Source of the DNA: CAZCDS01 sp964497585
Lineage (GTDB): Bacteria; Desulfobacterota; Desulfomonilia; Desulfomonilales; Desulfomonilaceae
NCBI GenBank assembly: GCA_964497585.1
Contig: CAZCDS010000040.1
Location: 1-61,089, forward strand
DNA length: 61,089 bases
Direction: 5' to 3'
This document shows positions 45,174 to 54,162 of the stretch, piece after piece; within the stretch, counting starts at the first letter, position 1, and the number at the start of each line of letters is the position of its first letter. The notes beneath the pieces were generated by a model. The model was not told where the DNA came from. It worked only from the letters and a program-made list of their open reading frames with translations, and ran no database searches. A program made the translations under genes and the position numbers.

Positions 45174-45590
45174 CTAGGAGTTCTCTTTGGCGGCCAGCGC
45201 CTTCTCCACCGCTGATCGGAGCTCCTCCGGTCCAGGCACGTCTGTGAAGACAACCTGCCCATCTATCAAGATCGTGGGCACCGAGAGGTGCCTCCCGTTG
45301 ATCCGGCACAACTCCAGGTACCGCTCCGCATTCTCTTTGCTGCCTCGCCTCACAACCGGTTTCACCCGCACGCGGTCCCCGTAATCTTCGGCCACGAAAT
45401 CTACCGTGGTTATCGCGTAATCGTACATCACGCAGTGAACTCGTTCACAAATCACCTCGACCAGCAGGTGGGACTCGTCCCAGGTTGTTCTGGCCTCTCC
45501 CGGCCTTTCGACCCGGTCGGGGTCCAATCGAAAGTCCGATTCGCCCTGATCCCCGAGAGCATTCCCAGATCCCAAACTCCTTTCGACCAT
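45174..45590 (-). CDS. Thioredoxin-like protein with a lost second active-site Cys
   Basis: A 138-residue relative of the CVPC protein at 36426-36800. The shared core includes YLELCRING, VPTILIDGQVVF and DVPGPEELRSAVEKALA. The active-site region reads VHCVMYDYA where the relative has PHCVPCEYA, so only one Cys of the pair remains. It may work by a monothiol mechanism or by binding rather than by disulfide exchange. The ATG at 45590 has GGAG 8 bases upstream; a GTG two codons earlier is possible. It stands alone on this strand. Confidence 0.72.
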   Translation of the reverse strand: MVERSLGSGNALGDQGESDFRLDPDRVERPGEARTTWDESHLLVEVICERVHCVMYDYAITTVDFVAEDYGDRVRVKPVVRRGSKENAERYLELCRINGRHLSVPTILIDGQVVFTDVPGPEELRSAVEKALAAKENS

Positions 45591-46375
45591 CGACACGTCT
45601 CCTTTTCTCGGTAATCACGTCTACTTGACCAGCAGCCGCATATCTGAGTACTCCCTTTAGCTTTGACATTCCCCACGTGGGATGGCATGGAAGTCCGGAT
45701 ATGTGGCCTGAATATCCGGTATTTCATCCCAGGCACGCGGACGACACATCGAAGAGGGAGAGCACGACCAACGGAAATAGCTTGACAGAATTTCTCGAGG
45801 AAAGCAAGCGCAATCTTGACTATACTTGTAAAGAATGGAGATCCTCGAGTTCGTGGAGTTGGGCGGTGGATCGAGTTGGTTGCTCACGGCGAGATTGCAT
45901 TCAAATGTGTTGGGTTGATCTGGTCCGGAATTGTTGCGCATAGTATGGTAACGTGGCAGCTACTCGACCTTTCTGCTCCCCTGAAAGCGCCGGCGTTTGC
46001 GATGCCGGCCGCAAGATGGCAAAGGGTCAACACAAACCGATATCCCCCGTCGCCTTATTGAGGAGGCGGTTCTGCGAAGAAACCAGGCCTTTTCTGCTCT
46101 CGCAGTGCAAAGATTTACGTCGCAAACGCAGGCTACTCAGATGTAAATATCCGCGTGCAGAGCACGTGGATAGTTACGCTCACGGTCCGCTATCCGGCAA
46201 ACCGGGCTAGCGATTGAATTGCTGCACCCGATCTTGTACCGAATACGGATCACTTCAGGTCTTGAAGGTGTTGCTCTGCGACGCTCACGTACTCGGCACA
46301 GTTCTCATACCCGAAGAAGTGCCTCCCGTTCCCGTTGGCAACCACCGCCGTCGTCCCTGATCCCATGCCCTTGGG
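45591..46375. other. Gene-poor stretch before the recombinase remnant
   Basis: No convincing gene. Around 46240-46375 the sequence probably contains further decayed recombinase sequence, because the LTWENVDLD motif region begins here in a frame without a start. The rest shows nothing recognisable. Confidence 0.4.
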
Positions 46376-46825
46376 TTGACCTGGGAAAATGTAGACCTTG
46401 ATCCCCGGATGATCCGGCTACGCCTGGAACAGACCAAGGAGCGCAAGCCTAAGCGCATCACCATTCATCGGATTCTCGTTCCGACCATCGAAGCTGCGGG
46501 TAAGGTTCGTTCGGTGAGCACGGACCGACTTTTCCTCACGAAGCGGGGAAAGTCTCCGGCTCATGATTCCCTCTGGAAGCCCTGGGTTGAGGCGGTGACG
46601 ACCGTCGGGCTGAATCCGCATCCGACGATCCACGACCTTCGGCATGTATGGAAGACGAACGCCATGAGGAGCGGCATGGATTTCGAGATCCGAGAAGCGA
46701 TCCTCGGACACTATACCGGCATAGCCCTGAGCTATGGACGTTTCAGTGATCAGGATCTTGTTCGGATCGTGGACAGCATGAGATTCGCTGAAGGGAAAAC
46801 CGAGATCTGGGCAACGAAGCGATGA
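46376..46825 (+). pseudogene. Tyrosine recombinase (phage-type integrase), C-terminal remnant 1
   Basis: Only the catalytic C-terminal half is present. It begins TWENVDLDPRMIRL, and has HDLRHVWKTNAMRSGM (the box II His-x-x-Arg), LGHYTG and a candidate nucleophile Tyr in SYGRFSDQDL. The N-terminal arm-binding domain and the first catalytic Arg region are missing or out of frame. It ends about 95 bases before direct repeat 1, the usual position of an integrase relative to its attachment site. Confidence 0.75.
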
Positions 46826-46919
46826 GCAAATGTGATCAAAATGTGGTCAAAATCGGTAGGCAGAAGAAAACCGGGAAGAGGGGCTCAATTCTAACATCCC
46901 TGTATGTTATGTAAGTCAT

Positions 46920-47096
46920 GGCGGGCACGACGAGACTCGAACTCGCGACCTCCGGCGTGACAGGCCAATGCAGGCCCTCAATAAATCAAGAGCTTGTCGA
47001 GAAACCTCGACGATTTCAATCCCTCTCAGGACATTTAAGTCCCTTTTGAACCGTGTTGCGCCTTCAAATGGTGTACAGGTGGTGTACAGGCCCAGA
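46920..47096. repeat. Direct repeat 1: attachment-like site with the 3' half of tRNA-Asp
   Basis: About 170 bases repeated at 58086-58260 with three mismatches and one indel. Read on the minus strand, the left part gives an anticodon loop CTGTCAC (GTC, Asp), the T arm GGTCGCGAGTTCGAGTCTCG and an acceptor end GTGCCCGCCA. The 5' half of the tRNA is absent, so this is a remnant left by integration. The distal part holds a tandem GGTGTACAG motif, a possible recombinase arm site. Confidence 0.82.
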
Positions 47097-47557
47097 GATC
47101 GTCGATTGCAGGCCGAAGCATCCCGACCAAACTTGTTCATACCCACCACTATGGTAGCCTGTCTTTGTCTTGGAGATCTTTCAGTCACCCAAACTCAGTG
47201 GTTTGGTTGCGACTTCCTCCCAGAGGTCTGGTAGCTCCCAGTGTCTCCGCCGTGAAAGTCACCTGACATAGATTTCTCGAAAACACCGGAAGTCAGGAAC
47301 ACAGCGCCATTTCTGACTTTGCTGGTTTTCCCATAGGTGCGCCTTGGATGCCGTTTTTGCAGGAAAAGTACTTTTTTAAAACAAAGGGCACCCATTGTTT
47401 TCTCACTTGACCGGTGAGTAAGAACTCACTAGACTGGCTTTCTACATACCCGTAAAGCAGGGATCCTTGTACCAAGAGCCTCGGGCCGCCGTATGGAGCG
47501 GAAAGGGCATTGGCATTAGCGGTCGAGAGCCTTCGACAGTAACCAGAGGGAGTTGTC
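47097..47557. other. Leader region of the hydroxybenzoyl-CoA reductase operon
   Basis: No gene. It holds a candidate promoter with palindrome (47407-47435) and an A/T-rich patch near 47365-47385. A ribosome binding site, AGAGGGAG, precedes the first gene. Confidence 0.5.
47407..47435 (+). promoter_or_regulatory. Candidate promoter with internal palindrome for the aromatic operon
   Basis: TTGACC (47407-47412) and TAGACT (47430-47435) with 17-base spacing. The spacer contains the inverted repeat GTGAGT-AAGA-ACTCAC, and CTCAC just upstream adds a further half site. A repressor bound there would block RNA polymerase. This is inference from pattern only. Confidence 0.5.
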
Positions 47558-48571
47558 ATGCATCTTCCCAGGTTTGGACTCCTGTATGCAGCCACGAAAG
47601 AGGAGGCGGCCCAGCTCATGCGTGACCACGGACCGGTCTCCATGCTGTTGGCCGGAGGTACCGATATTCTTTCACGAATGAAGTATCGCGTGGCATCACC
47701 CGAAGTTCTAGTCAGCCTCAAGAGAGTGATCGCCGAAGAGCCGACGGTAGGCCCGGACGGGGAATTGTTGCTGGACGCGCGCATGACTCTCGCCCAGCTC
47801 GTGCTGTCGGAAGCAGTTTCCAGTAGAGTCCGCGTTCTCACTGAGGCTGCCCTCGCGGTGGGGTCCAATCAGATCCGTCACATGGCAACGCTTGGAGGAA
47901 ATCTCTGCCAGGAAACTCGTTGCTTTTACTACAACCAGAGCCACAGCTACCAGTTTGTCGAACCCTGTTTCAAGCGCAATGGCGATTCCTGCTACTTGAT
48001 TCCCAAGGGCAACAGGTGTTGGGCCGTTTTCATGGCGGATACGGTTCCGGCGCTGGTGAGCCTGAAAGCACGGGTAAGAGTGGTGACGACCGGAGGTTCC
48101 CGTGAGATTTCTATCGAGGATCTCTACACGGGTGACCCGCTGGGGCCCCTTTCTCTATCACATGGGGAGATCGTGGATCGGGTGATGATCCCCGGTCTTC
48201 CGGGGTGCACCGGCACGGCGTTCCGGAAGTTCAGCCTCCGCGGCGGGCTTGAGTTCGCCATAGTCAACGTCGCAGCACGGCTGGCCGTCGCTGAAGACAA
48301 GCAAACGTGCTCGGAAGCCACCATCGCGATAGGGGCGGTAGCCGGCGGGCCAGTCAGGGCTCGAAAAGCCGAGGAGATGTTGACCGGGAAGAAGCTCAAC
48401 GAAGATCTTCTGCGGTCGGCAGCCGAGCTCGCCGGTGCGGAGGCAAAGCCGGTGATGCATCACGGCTATTCGGCGGGGTATTTGCGGCATTGCGTAATGG
48501 CGCAAACGCAGGATGCTCTTCGCTTCGCATTCAATCGAGCGTTGTCCGATTCTTCAGACAGTTGCTCATAA
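47558..48571 (+). CDS. hcrB: 4-hydroxybenzoyl-CoA reductase-type FAD subunit
   Basis: A 337-residue FAD subunit of the xanthine oxidase family. FAD motifs are LLAGGTDILSRMK (about residues 30-42) and ATLGGNLCQ (about 109-117). Directly after it comes a Cys-rich insert with Cys in LCQETRC, EPCF, DSCY and NRCW, spanning about 40 residues. Among this family such an insert carries the additional 4Fe-4S cluster of 4-hydroxybenzoyl-CoA reductase and is absent from CO dehydrogenase and xanthine dehydrogenase. This makes assignment to the benzoyl-type branch stronger than for the other two subunits. It is the first gene of the operon. Confidence 0.85.
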   Translation: MHLPRFGLLYAATKEEAAQLMRDHGPVSMLLAGGTDILSRMKYRVASPEVLVSLKRVIAEEPTVGPDGELLLDARMTLAQLVLSEAVSSRVRVLTEAALAVGSNQIRHMATLGGNLCQETRCFYYNQSHSYQFVEPCFKRNGDSCYLIPKGNRCWAVFMADTVPALVSLKARVRVVTTGGSREISIEDLYTGDPLGPLSLSHGEIVDRVMIPGLPGCTGTAFRKFSLRGGLEFAIVNVAARLAVAEDKQTCSEATIAIGAVAGGPVRARKAEEMLTGKKLNEDLLRSAAELAGAEAKPVMHHGYSAGYLRHCVMAQTQDALRFAFNRALSDSSDSCS

Positions 48572-48585
48572 CGGATCCTTATCCC

Positions 48586-49080
48586 ATGAAGACACTTGTA
48601 TCTTTGACTGTTAACGGCGAGCTGCACGACCTTGCTCTCGAGCCTCAGACCACGCTGCTCGAGGCCCTTCGGGAACACTGCGGCCTGAGTGGGACCAAAG
48701 AAGCTTGCGGAACCGGGGAGTGCGGTTCGTGCACGGTACTGGCCGACGGCAAGCCGATTCTCTCGTGCTTGACCTTGGCCGCGGATTGTGGGGACGTGGA
48801 CATCGTCACAATAGAGGGACTGGCCGAAGCGGGCAGGCTCACACCGGTTCAGGAGGCCTTTCTGGAAAAAGGGGCTGTTCAGTGCGGATTCTGCACACCC
48901 GGAATGGTGCTTTCCGTGACTTCCCTGTTGAGGGAAACGCCGAGACCTACGGAGACGCAAATAAAGAAGGCCCTGGAAGGCAACCTGTGCAGATGCACCG
49001 GGTACAACAAGATCATCGAGGCGGTCCATTGCGCTGCCGAGCGCCTCGCTGCCGGACGCAATGAAGGAATCGAGACATGA
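48586..49080 (+). CDS. hcrC: 4-hydroxybenzoyl-CoA reductase-type 2Fe-2S subunit
   Basis: A 164-residue protein with two 2Fe-2S clusters. The plant-type cluster is in CGTGECGSC (about residues 42-50), with a further Cys in LSC (about 62). The second is in QCGFC and LCRCTGYN (about 101-138). The ATG at 48586 gives MKTLVSLTVNG, the normal family start; a much longer frame running from inside the previous gene is rejected. It ends in an ATGA overlap with the molybdenum subunit. It passes electrons between the molybdenum centre and FAD. Confidence 0.92.
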   Translation: MKTLVSLTVNGELHDLALEPQTTLLEALREHCGLSGTKEACGTGECGSCTVLADGKPILSCLTLAADCGDVDIVTIEGLAEAGRLTPVQEAFLEKGAVQCGFCTPGMVLSVTSLLRETPRPTETQIKKALEGNLCRCTGYNKIIEAVHCAAERLAAGRNEGIET

Positions 49081-51410
49081 GCCGGCCGGAGTACGTCGGA
49101 AAATCGATTCTCAGGAAGGATGGTCCGGACAAGGTGACGGGTAGGGCGGTCTTCACGGTGGACGTGAAGCTGCCCGGAATGCTGGTCGGTCGGATTCTTC
49201 GGAGTCCCCATCCCCATGCGAAGATCCTTCACGTGGACACCTCTCGAGCCCGGCGAGTGCCGGGAGTGAAGGCGGTTGTTACCAGCGAGGATACGCTCGG
49301 TATACGGCACGGCTTCGTGGAGACGCCGCGGTACCCTGCGGATCAGTACCCGCTTGCCGTGGATCGGGTGCGGTTCGTTGGCGAAGAAGTCGCTGCCGTG
49401 GCCGCAACGGACCGGTACGCGGCAGACGAGGCGCTCAGCCTCATCGAGGTGGAGTACGAACCGATTCCCGCCGTCTTTGATCCTGACGAGGCAATGCAGC
49501 CGGAAGCAATTGAGATTCATCCCAGGCATCCCAAAATCAGGGAGCCCCTTCGGAACATCGCCGGCAAGACCGAGTCTGGATGGGGCGACGTGGACCGGGC
49601 GTTCGCCGAGTCGTATCTGGTGGCGGAAAATCGCTTTGAGAGCCATCTTCGCACCCACGGGTACCTTGAGCCACAGGTGACGGTAGCGGATTTCGAGCCA
49701 TCGGGAAAACTCAATGTCTGGACCTCTTCCCAGGGACCTTTCATCAAACGCGCAAAGTTGGCCCGCACCCTGGGTCTGCCCCAGTCTTCCGTACGGGTCC
49801 GGAAGGCGTACGTGGGAGGCGCTTTCGGGGGCAAGATCGATCTCTTCTCCCACGAGTTCTGCGCTGCGCTCCTTTCCATGAAAACATCGCGGCCGGTCAA
49901 GGTGGAAGCTACTCGCGAGGAGATTTTCTCCGTATACAGGCACGGCCAACCCCTCATCGTGGAGTTGAAGACAGGCGTCAAGAAAGACGGCACATTGAAC
50001 GCTCAACAGTACCGTGTGATCAACAACTGCGGGGCATATCGAGGAAGCGGCGTGGTGGTGATCTTCCTTGCATGGGGTTTTGCCATGCTCCCGTACCGTC
50101 TGCCCAACCTGAGGTACGAAGGGTACGCGGTGTACACCAACAATCCGGTAAGGGCGCCGCAGCGAGGCCACGGAGCACCGCAATTGCGTTTCGCGGTCGA
50201 GTCCCAGTTGGACATGATCGCGGAGCAGTTGGGTTTGGACCCCATTGAGATCAGGCTTAAGAATGCTCGTCAGCCGGGCGAACAACTCCCCAATGGCGAT
50301 AACGTTCATAACTGCGGCCTCTCAGACTGCATCAGTAAGGCAGCGGAACAGACCGACTTTCTGGAGAAGCATGGACACAGATATACAAGGTCTGAGCCGG
50401 AAACGAGGTTGAAGAGGGGGATCGGCATCGGGGTCAGCTCCTATTTTGGTGGGTCTCTGATCTATCCCAACAGCTCGTCGGTGATGGTGAAGATGAACGA
50501 TGACGGTACGGTCACCATACTCACGGGAGCAATGGATATCGGGCAGGGCGCGGAGACCATTCTGTCCCAGATCGTGGCGGAAGAGCTGCAGGTTCCCGTG
50601 GAAGAGGTGCAGGTCATCGCTGCCGATACCGAGGCTACCCCTGTGGATATCGGCTCGTGGATCAGCGGGAATGCCTATGTTTCGGGAAACGCGGCTCGGG
50701 AGGCCGGTGCCGCTGTCCGCAGGAAGCTGCTGGAAGTCGCTGCGGACGAAATGGAAGCTAATGTGGACGATCTGGTTCTAGAGAATAGGAGCGTATACGT
50801 GACCGGATCTCCGGACCGGAGGCTGACCTATCAGGACGTGGTCGCTGCGGCCATCCGGAAGAACCGCGGCGATCCTTTGATCGGCGAGGGCCACTGGCGG
50901 ACAATGCGAGACCAGCCATATCACCCGAGTCTAGCTACCACTAAAGGGCGGTGGAGCGAGAACTATGCCTTTGACGCTCAGGTAGCGGAAGTGGAAGTGG
51001 ATACGGAGACGGGCGTGGTGAAGCTTCTCCGAGCTGTGACAGCTCATGACTGCGGATTTCCCATAAACCCGCTGCTGGTGGAGGGGCAGATCGACGGCCA
51101 GATTTCCATGGCTCTCGGCCACGCGTTCATGGAAGAAGTGATTATGCAGGAAGGCCGGACCCTTAATCCTTCGTGGCTTGACTACCACATGCCGTGCATC
51201 CAAAATGTAGCGGAGTCCGAACATATCGACGTTATCACCGAGAGCTATGAGGTGGGCCGAGCGTATCGCACCAAAGAAGTGGGAGAGGGCTATGTGTCGG
51301 CAATCCTCGCTGCCATTGCAAATGCCATCTACGACGCGGTGGGAGTACGGCTCTTTACCACACCGTTCACCCCGGAGAAGATTCTTCGGGAGCTGGGAAA
51401 GATCAAGTGA
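49077..51410 (+). CDS. hcrA: 4-hydroxybenzoyl-CoA reductase-type molybdenum subunit
   Basis: A 777-residue large subunit binding molybdopterin. Visible motifs are GVKAVVTSEDT, VGGAFGGKIDLF (about residues 245-256), RAPQRGHGAPQ (about 356-366) and GAMDIGQGAETI (about 481-492). The usual glutamate near the C terminus is within KEVGEGYV. The enzyme would remove the para-hydroxyl of 4-hydroxybenzoyl-CoA, giving benzoyl-CoA, with ferredoxin as donor. Related aldehyde oxidoreductases cannot be fully excluded, but the FAD subunit insert and the neighbouring acyl-CoA ligase favour the aromatic role. The gene overlaps hcrC by four bases. Confidence 0.85.
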   Translation: MSRPEYVGKSILRKDGPDKVTGRAVFTVDVKLPGMLVGRILRSPHPHAKILHVDTSRARRVPGVKAVVTSEDTLGIRHGFVETPRYPADQYPLAVDRVRFVGEEVAAVAATDRYAADEALSLIEVEYEPIPAVFDPDEAMQPEAIEIHPRHPKIREPLRNIAGKTESGWGDVDRAFAESYLVAENRFESHLRTHGYLEPQVTVADFEPSGKLNVWTSSQGPFIKRAKLARTLGLPQSSVRVRKAYVGGAFGGKIDLFSHEFCAALLSMKTSRPVKVEATREEIFSVYRHGQPLIVELKTGVKKDGTLNAQQYRVINNCGAYRGSGVVVIFLAWGFAMLPYRLPNLRYEGYAVYTNNPVRAPQRGHGAPQLRFAVESQLDMIAEQLGLDPIEIRLKNARQPGEQLPNGDNVHNCGLSDCISKAAEQTDFLEKHGHRYTRSEPETRLKRGIGIGVSSYFGGSLIYPNSSSVMVKMNDDGTVTILTGAMDIGQGAETILSQIVAEELQVPVEEVQVIAADTEATPVDIGSWISGNAYVSGNAAREAGAAVRRKLLEVAADEMEANVDDLVLENRSVYVTGSPDRRLTYQDVVAAAIRKNRGDPLIGEGHWRTMRDQPYHPSLATTKGRWSENYAFDAQVAEVEVDTETGVVKLLRAVTAHDCGFPINPLLVEGQIDGQISMALGHAFMEEVIMQEGRTLNPSWLDYHMPCIQNVAESEHIDVITESYEVGRAYRTKEVGEGYVSAILAAIANAIYDAVGVRLFTTPFTPEKILRELGKIK

Positions 51411-51495
51411 TCTCCGTCTCCATCAGCGCAGGCTGTCGTGTCCGAGAATCGGTACCGGCCTGCGCCACTATTATTCAGCCGTTTAGGAGGCCTGG

Positions 51496-52815
51496 ATGGA
51501 AGAGGTGACGTACTGGAACAAGGAGACGGAAACACTTCCCAGAGAGCGACTGGAAGCGTTACAGCTTCAGCGCTTCAGAGACCAGATGCGGTACGTGTAC
51601 GACCGCTCGCCGTTCTACAAACGGAAATACGACCAGGCAGGCATTGGGCCGCAAGATATTCGGACGCTGGAGGATATCCGGCACGTTCCGTTCATTGTGA
51701 AGGAGGAGTTGCGGGAGAGCCAAGCGGAGAATCCTCCGTGGGGAGATTTTCTCTGCGTTCCGCCGGAAGAGGGAGTGCGCTGCTTCCAGACTTCGGGCAC
51801 GACAGGAATACCGTTGAGAGTGCTGGTCAACGGGAAGGACTGGACTGTCCACTTCTACGAGCAGTTCATGCATTTCATGTACGGCTACGGTATCAAGATT
51901 TCCGATGTGCTATTTGTGCCGTTTCATTTTGGGCTCCATATCGCCTGGTGGGGATTCTCCACAGCGCTAGGCCAAGAAGGCGTCATGATAGTCCCCGGGG
52001 GAGGCCAATCGTCGGAAGACCGGATCCGCAATATCTTCGAGTGGGAAGCCACCGCGGTGTGCGGCACGCCAACCTACATGATCTTTCTGGGTGAAAAGGC
52101 GGCCTCCCTGGGTCGCCCCTTGACCGAATCGAAGATCCACACGGTGGTCACCGCCGGGGAACCGGGCGCGGGCGTGCCGTCGACAAAGCAGGAGATCGAG
52201 GAGTTGTGGGGTGCGAAGTGCTACGACGATATCGGGTCCACCGAGATCACCAACTTTGGCTTCGAGTGTGTTGCTCAGCAGGGGACCCACGTGATCGAGA
52301 CAATGTTCTACGCGGAATGCCTGGACCCGGACACCCTGGAGCCCGTAGGACCCGAAGAGGTGGGAGAGTTGGTCCTCTCGAACCTCTGCACGGAGAGCAT
52401 GCCGCTTCTACGCTATCGGATCAAGGACCTGGTCCGCTTCAACAAGGAAACCTGTGCCTGCGGTCGGACTTTCCTCAGATTGGATGGAGGAGTGCTGGGG
52501 CGGTCTGACGACATGTTTCAGTTTGCAGGGATAAACATTTTTCCATCGGCCGTCGAAAACCTCATACGCGAAGTGGCGGAGTTTGGCACCGAATATCAAC
52601 TGATCGTGCCAAAGATGGGCTCCGGTGAACGACTGAAAATCCGGCTCGAACCGAGGGGTCCCGATGTCTCACGGGAAGGCGTCGAGCAGGCTGTCAAGAA
52701 ATTGAAAGAAACCATGAAGTTCCGAATAACGGTCACCCCGGAAGTGGAAGTGGTCAAGCCGGGAGAACTCCCCAGGTTCGAGGGGAAGGCAAAACGAGTC
52801 ATTCGAAAGGATTGA
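51496..52815 (+). CDS. Phenylacetate-CoA ligase-like acyl-CoA ligase
   Basis: A 439-residue adenylate-forming ligase of the PaaK type, forming an aryl-CoA thioester with ATP. It has the family leader (YWNKETETL, then LQRFRDQMRYVYDRSPFYKRK), the phosphate loop TSGTTGIPLRV (about residues 96-106), DDIGSTEI (about 242-249) and RYRIKDLVRF. Four Cys in this region (LCTESM, ETCACGR) resemble the zinc-binding cluster of PaaK relatives. The start follows TAGGAGG. With hcrBCA it would activate an aromatic acid such as 4-hydroxybenzoate or phenylacetate; substrate choice is inferred. Confidence 0.88.
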   Translation: MEEVTYWNKETETLPRERLEALQLQRFRDQMRYVYDRSPFYKRKYDQAGIGPQDIRTLEDIRHVPFIVKEELRESQAENPPWGDFLCVPPEEGVRCFQTSGTTGIPLRVLVNGKDWTVHFYEQFMHFMYGYGIKISDVLFVPFHFGLHIAWWGFSTALGQEGVMIVPGGGQSSEDRIRNIFEWEATAVCGTPTYMIFLGEKAASLGRPLTESKIHTVVTAGEPGAGVPSTKQEIEELWGAKCYDDIGSTEITNFGFECVAQQGTHVIETMFYAECLDPDTLEPVGPEEVGELVLSNLCTESMPLLRYRIKDLVRFNKETCACGRTFLRLDGGVLGRSDDMFQFAGINIFPSAVENLIREVAEFGTEYQLIVPKMGSGERLKIRLEPRGPDVSREGVEQAVKKLKETMKFRITVTPEVEVVKPGELPRFEGKAKRVIRKD

Positions 52816-52941
52816 CTCTGAGGGATTGGGCCCGGCGACCTCTTCTCGCACATCCTCACATTGGGTCGCTGGACAGTGTGCCCGTCGTTGTCGGACCGAG
52901 CCATTCTCTACGATCGTGCAAACCATAGAAAGGAGGCGACT

Positions 52942-54141
52942 ATGAAGAGCAGACTTGGAGCTGGCATCATATGCATCCTGGGGCTGGTGTTTCTTGTGGG
53001 AACGCTCCCGGTTGCGGCCGCAGGAGCCCCGGACAAGATCCTCATCGGTGCGACGGTGTCACAGACGGGGCATTTCTCGTCGGAGATCGCGCCGTTCAAG
53101 CGCCTGATGGAAGCGTGGGCCGACTTGGTGAATGCGAAGGGCGGCATAGAGATGAAGAAGTATGGAAAGAAGCTGCCCGTCAAGTTCGTCATCTATGACG
53201 ACAAGAGCGATCAAGCCACGGTCAAGAAATACTACGAGCGACTTGCCACAGTGGACAAGGTCAACCTGATGCTCGGACCGTACAGTAGCCCACTCACCTT
53301 TGCGGCAAGCACTGCAGGAGAGAATCACAAGATTCCTTTCATAGCCATCTGCGCGAACTCCCCCAAGATATACTCACGGGGCTTCAAGTGGCTGGTTGGA
53401 GTAATCGATCTGGGGCCCCGGTACACGTATCGCTATTGGGACATGATCAAATCCGAGGGCAAGGCGAAGTCAGTATCGTTTGTAGTGGAAGACACGCTCC
53501 ATCCACTCGGCGTGTTCAAGGGGTCGAAGGAACTTGCTGAGAAGGCGGGGCTCAAGGTCTTGTCAAGCGACATCATTCCGGCAAACGCACGAGACTTCAC
53601 ACCCGTGATAACGAAACTCAAGGAGAAGAACCCCGACATCGTCTACGTTTCCTCCAATATTCCCTTCGCGATCAACTTCATGAAGCAGGCGAAGGAGCTG
53701 AAGCTCAATCCAAAAGAGTATCACTGCATTCATCACAGCGGGGTTTTCAGGGAACCCCTGGGCAAAGATGCGGAGTACGTGGTCGGTCAGTCTTACTGGA
53801 CAGAAGGGATGAAACTTGGGGACCCGAAGCTAATCGTCGACGTGCTGAAAAAAGCAAAGGTATCAGAGCCCCAGTATCCGTGGGCTCCGGCCTATGTGGC
53901 TGCCTTTCAGATTGCTCAGGCTGCGCTGGAGAAGGCAGGTACTCTCGAGAAGCAGCCTCTGATGGATGCCCTCAAGGGCTTGAAGCTTGACACGGTGCTA
54001 GGAACCGCTCAGTTCCACAAGACCGGTTACGGCACCATCAACACGTATCCCTCGCAGATTCAGGAAGGGAAGTACGTGGTGATCTGGCCGCTCAAAGTGG
54101 CTACGGGTAAACACGTCTATCCACGCCCGGCGTCGAAATAG
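52942..54141 (+). CDS. livK: Branched-chain-type ABC transporter substrate-binding protein
   Basis: A 399-residue exported binding protein. The ATG at 52942 follows AAGGAGG and starts a signal peptide (core IICILGLVFLVGTL; cleavage near AAAGA). The mature start DKILIGATVSQTGHFS is typical. In aromatic-acid operons such proteins often bind aromatic acids rather than amino acids. It is followed by four transporter genes in the order H, M, G, F. Confidence 0.88.
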   Translation: MKSRLGAGIICILGLVFLVGTLPVAAAGAPDKILIGATVSQTGHFSSEIAPFKRLMEAWADLVNAKGGIEMKKYGKKLPVKFVIYDDKSDQATVKKYYERLATVDKVNLMLGPYSSPLTFAASTAGENHKIPFIAICANSPKIYSRGFKWLVGVIDLGPRYTYRYWDMIKSEGKAKSVSFVVEDTLHPLGVFKGSKELAEKAGLKVLSSDIIPANARDFTPVITKLKEKNPDIVYVSSNIPFAINFMKQAKELKLNPKEYHCIHHSGVFREPLGKDAEYVVGQSYWTEGMKLGDPKLIVDVLKKAKVSEPQYPWAPAYVAAFQIAQAALEKAGTLEKQPLMDALKGLKLDTVLGTAQFHKTGYGTINTYPSQIQEGKYVVIWPLKVATGKHVYPRPASK

Positions 54142-54162
54142 ACAGGGCGCCAGGTTCTTACA

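Noticed and set aside
46918..46980. A complete tRNA-Asp gene
   Set aside because: Only the anticodon loop, T arm and acceptor 3' end are present on the minus strand; no D arm or 5' acceptor strand follows, so it is a fragment.
48879..50309. 476-codon antisense frame opposite hcrC/hcrA
   Set aside because: Fully contained opposite two well-supported genes; no recognisable motif.
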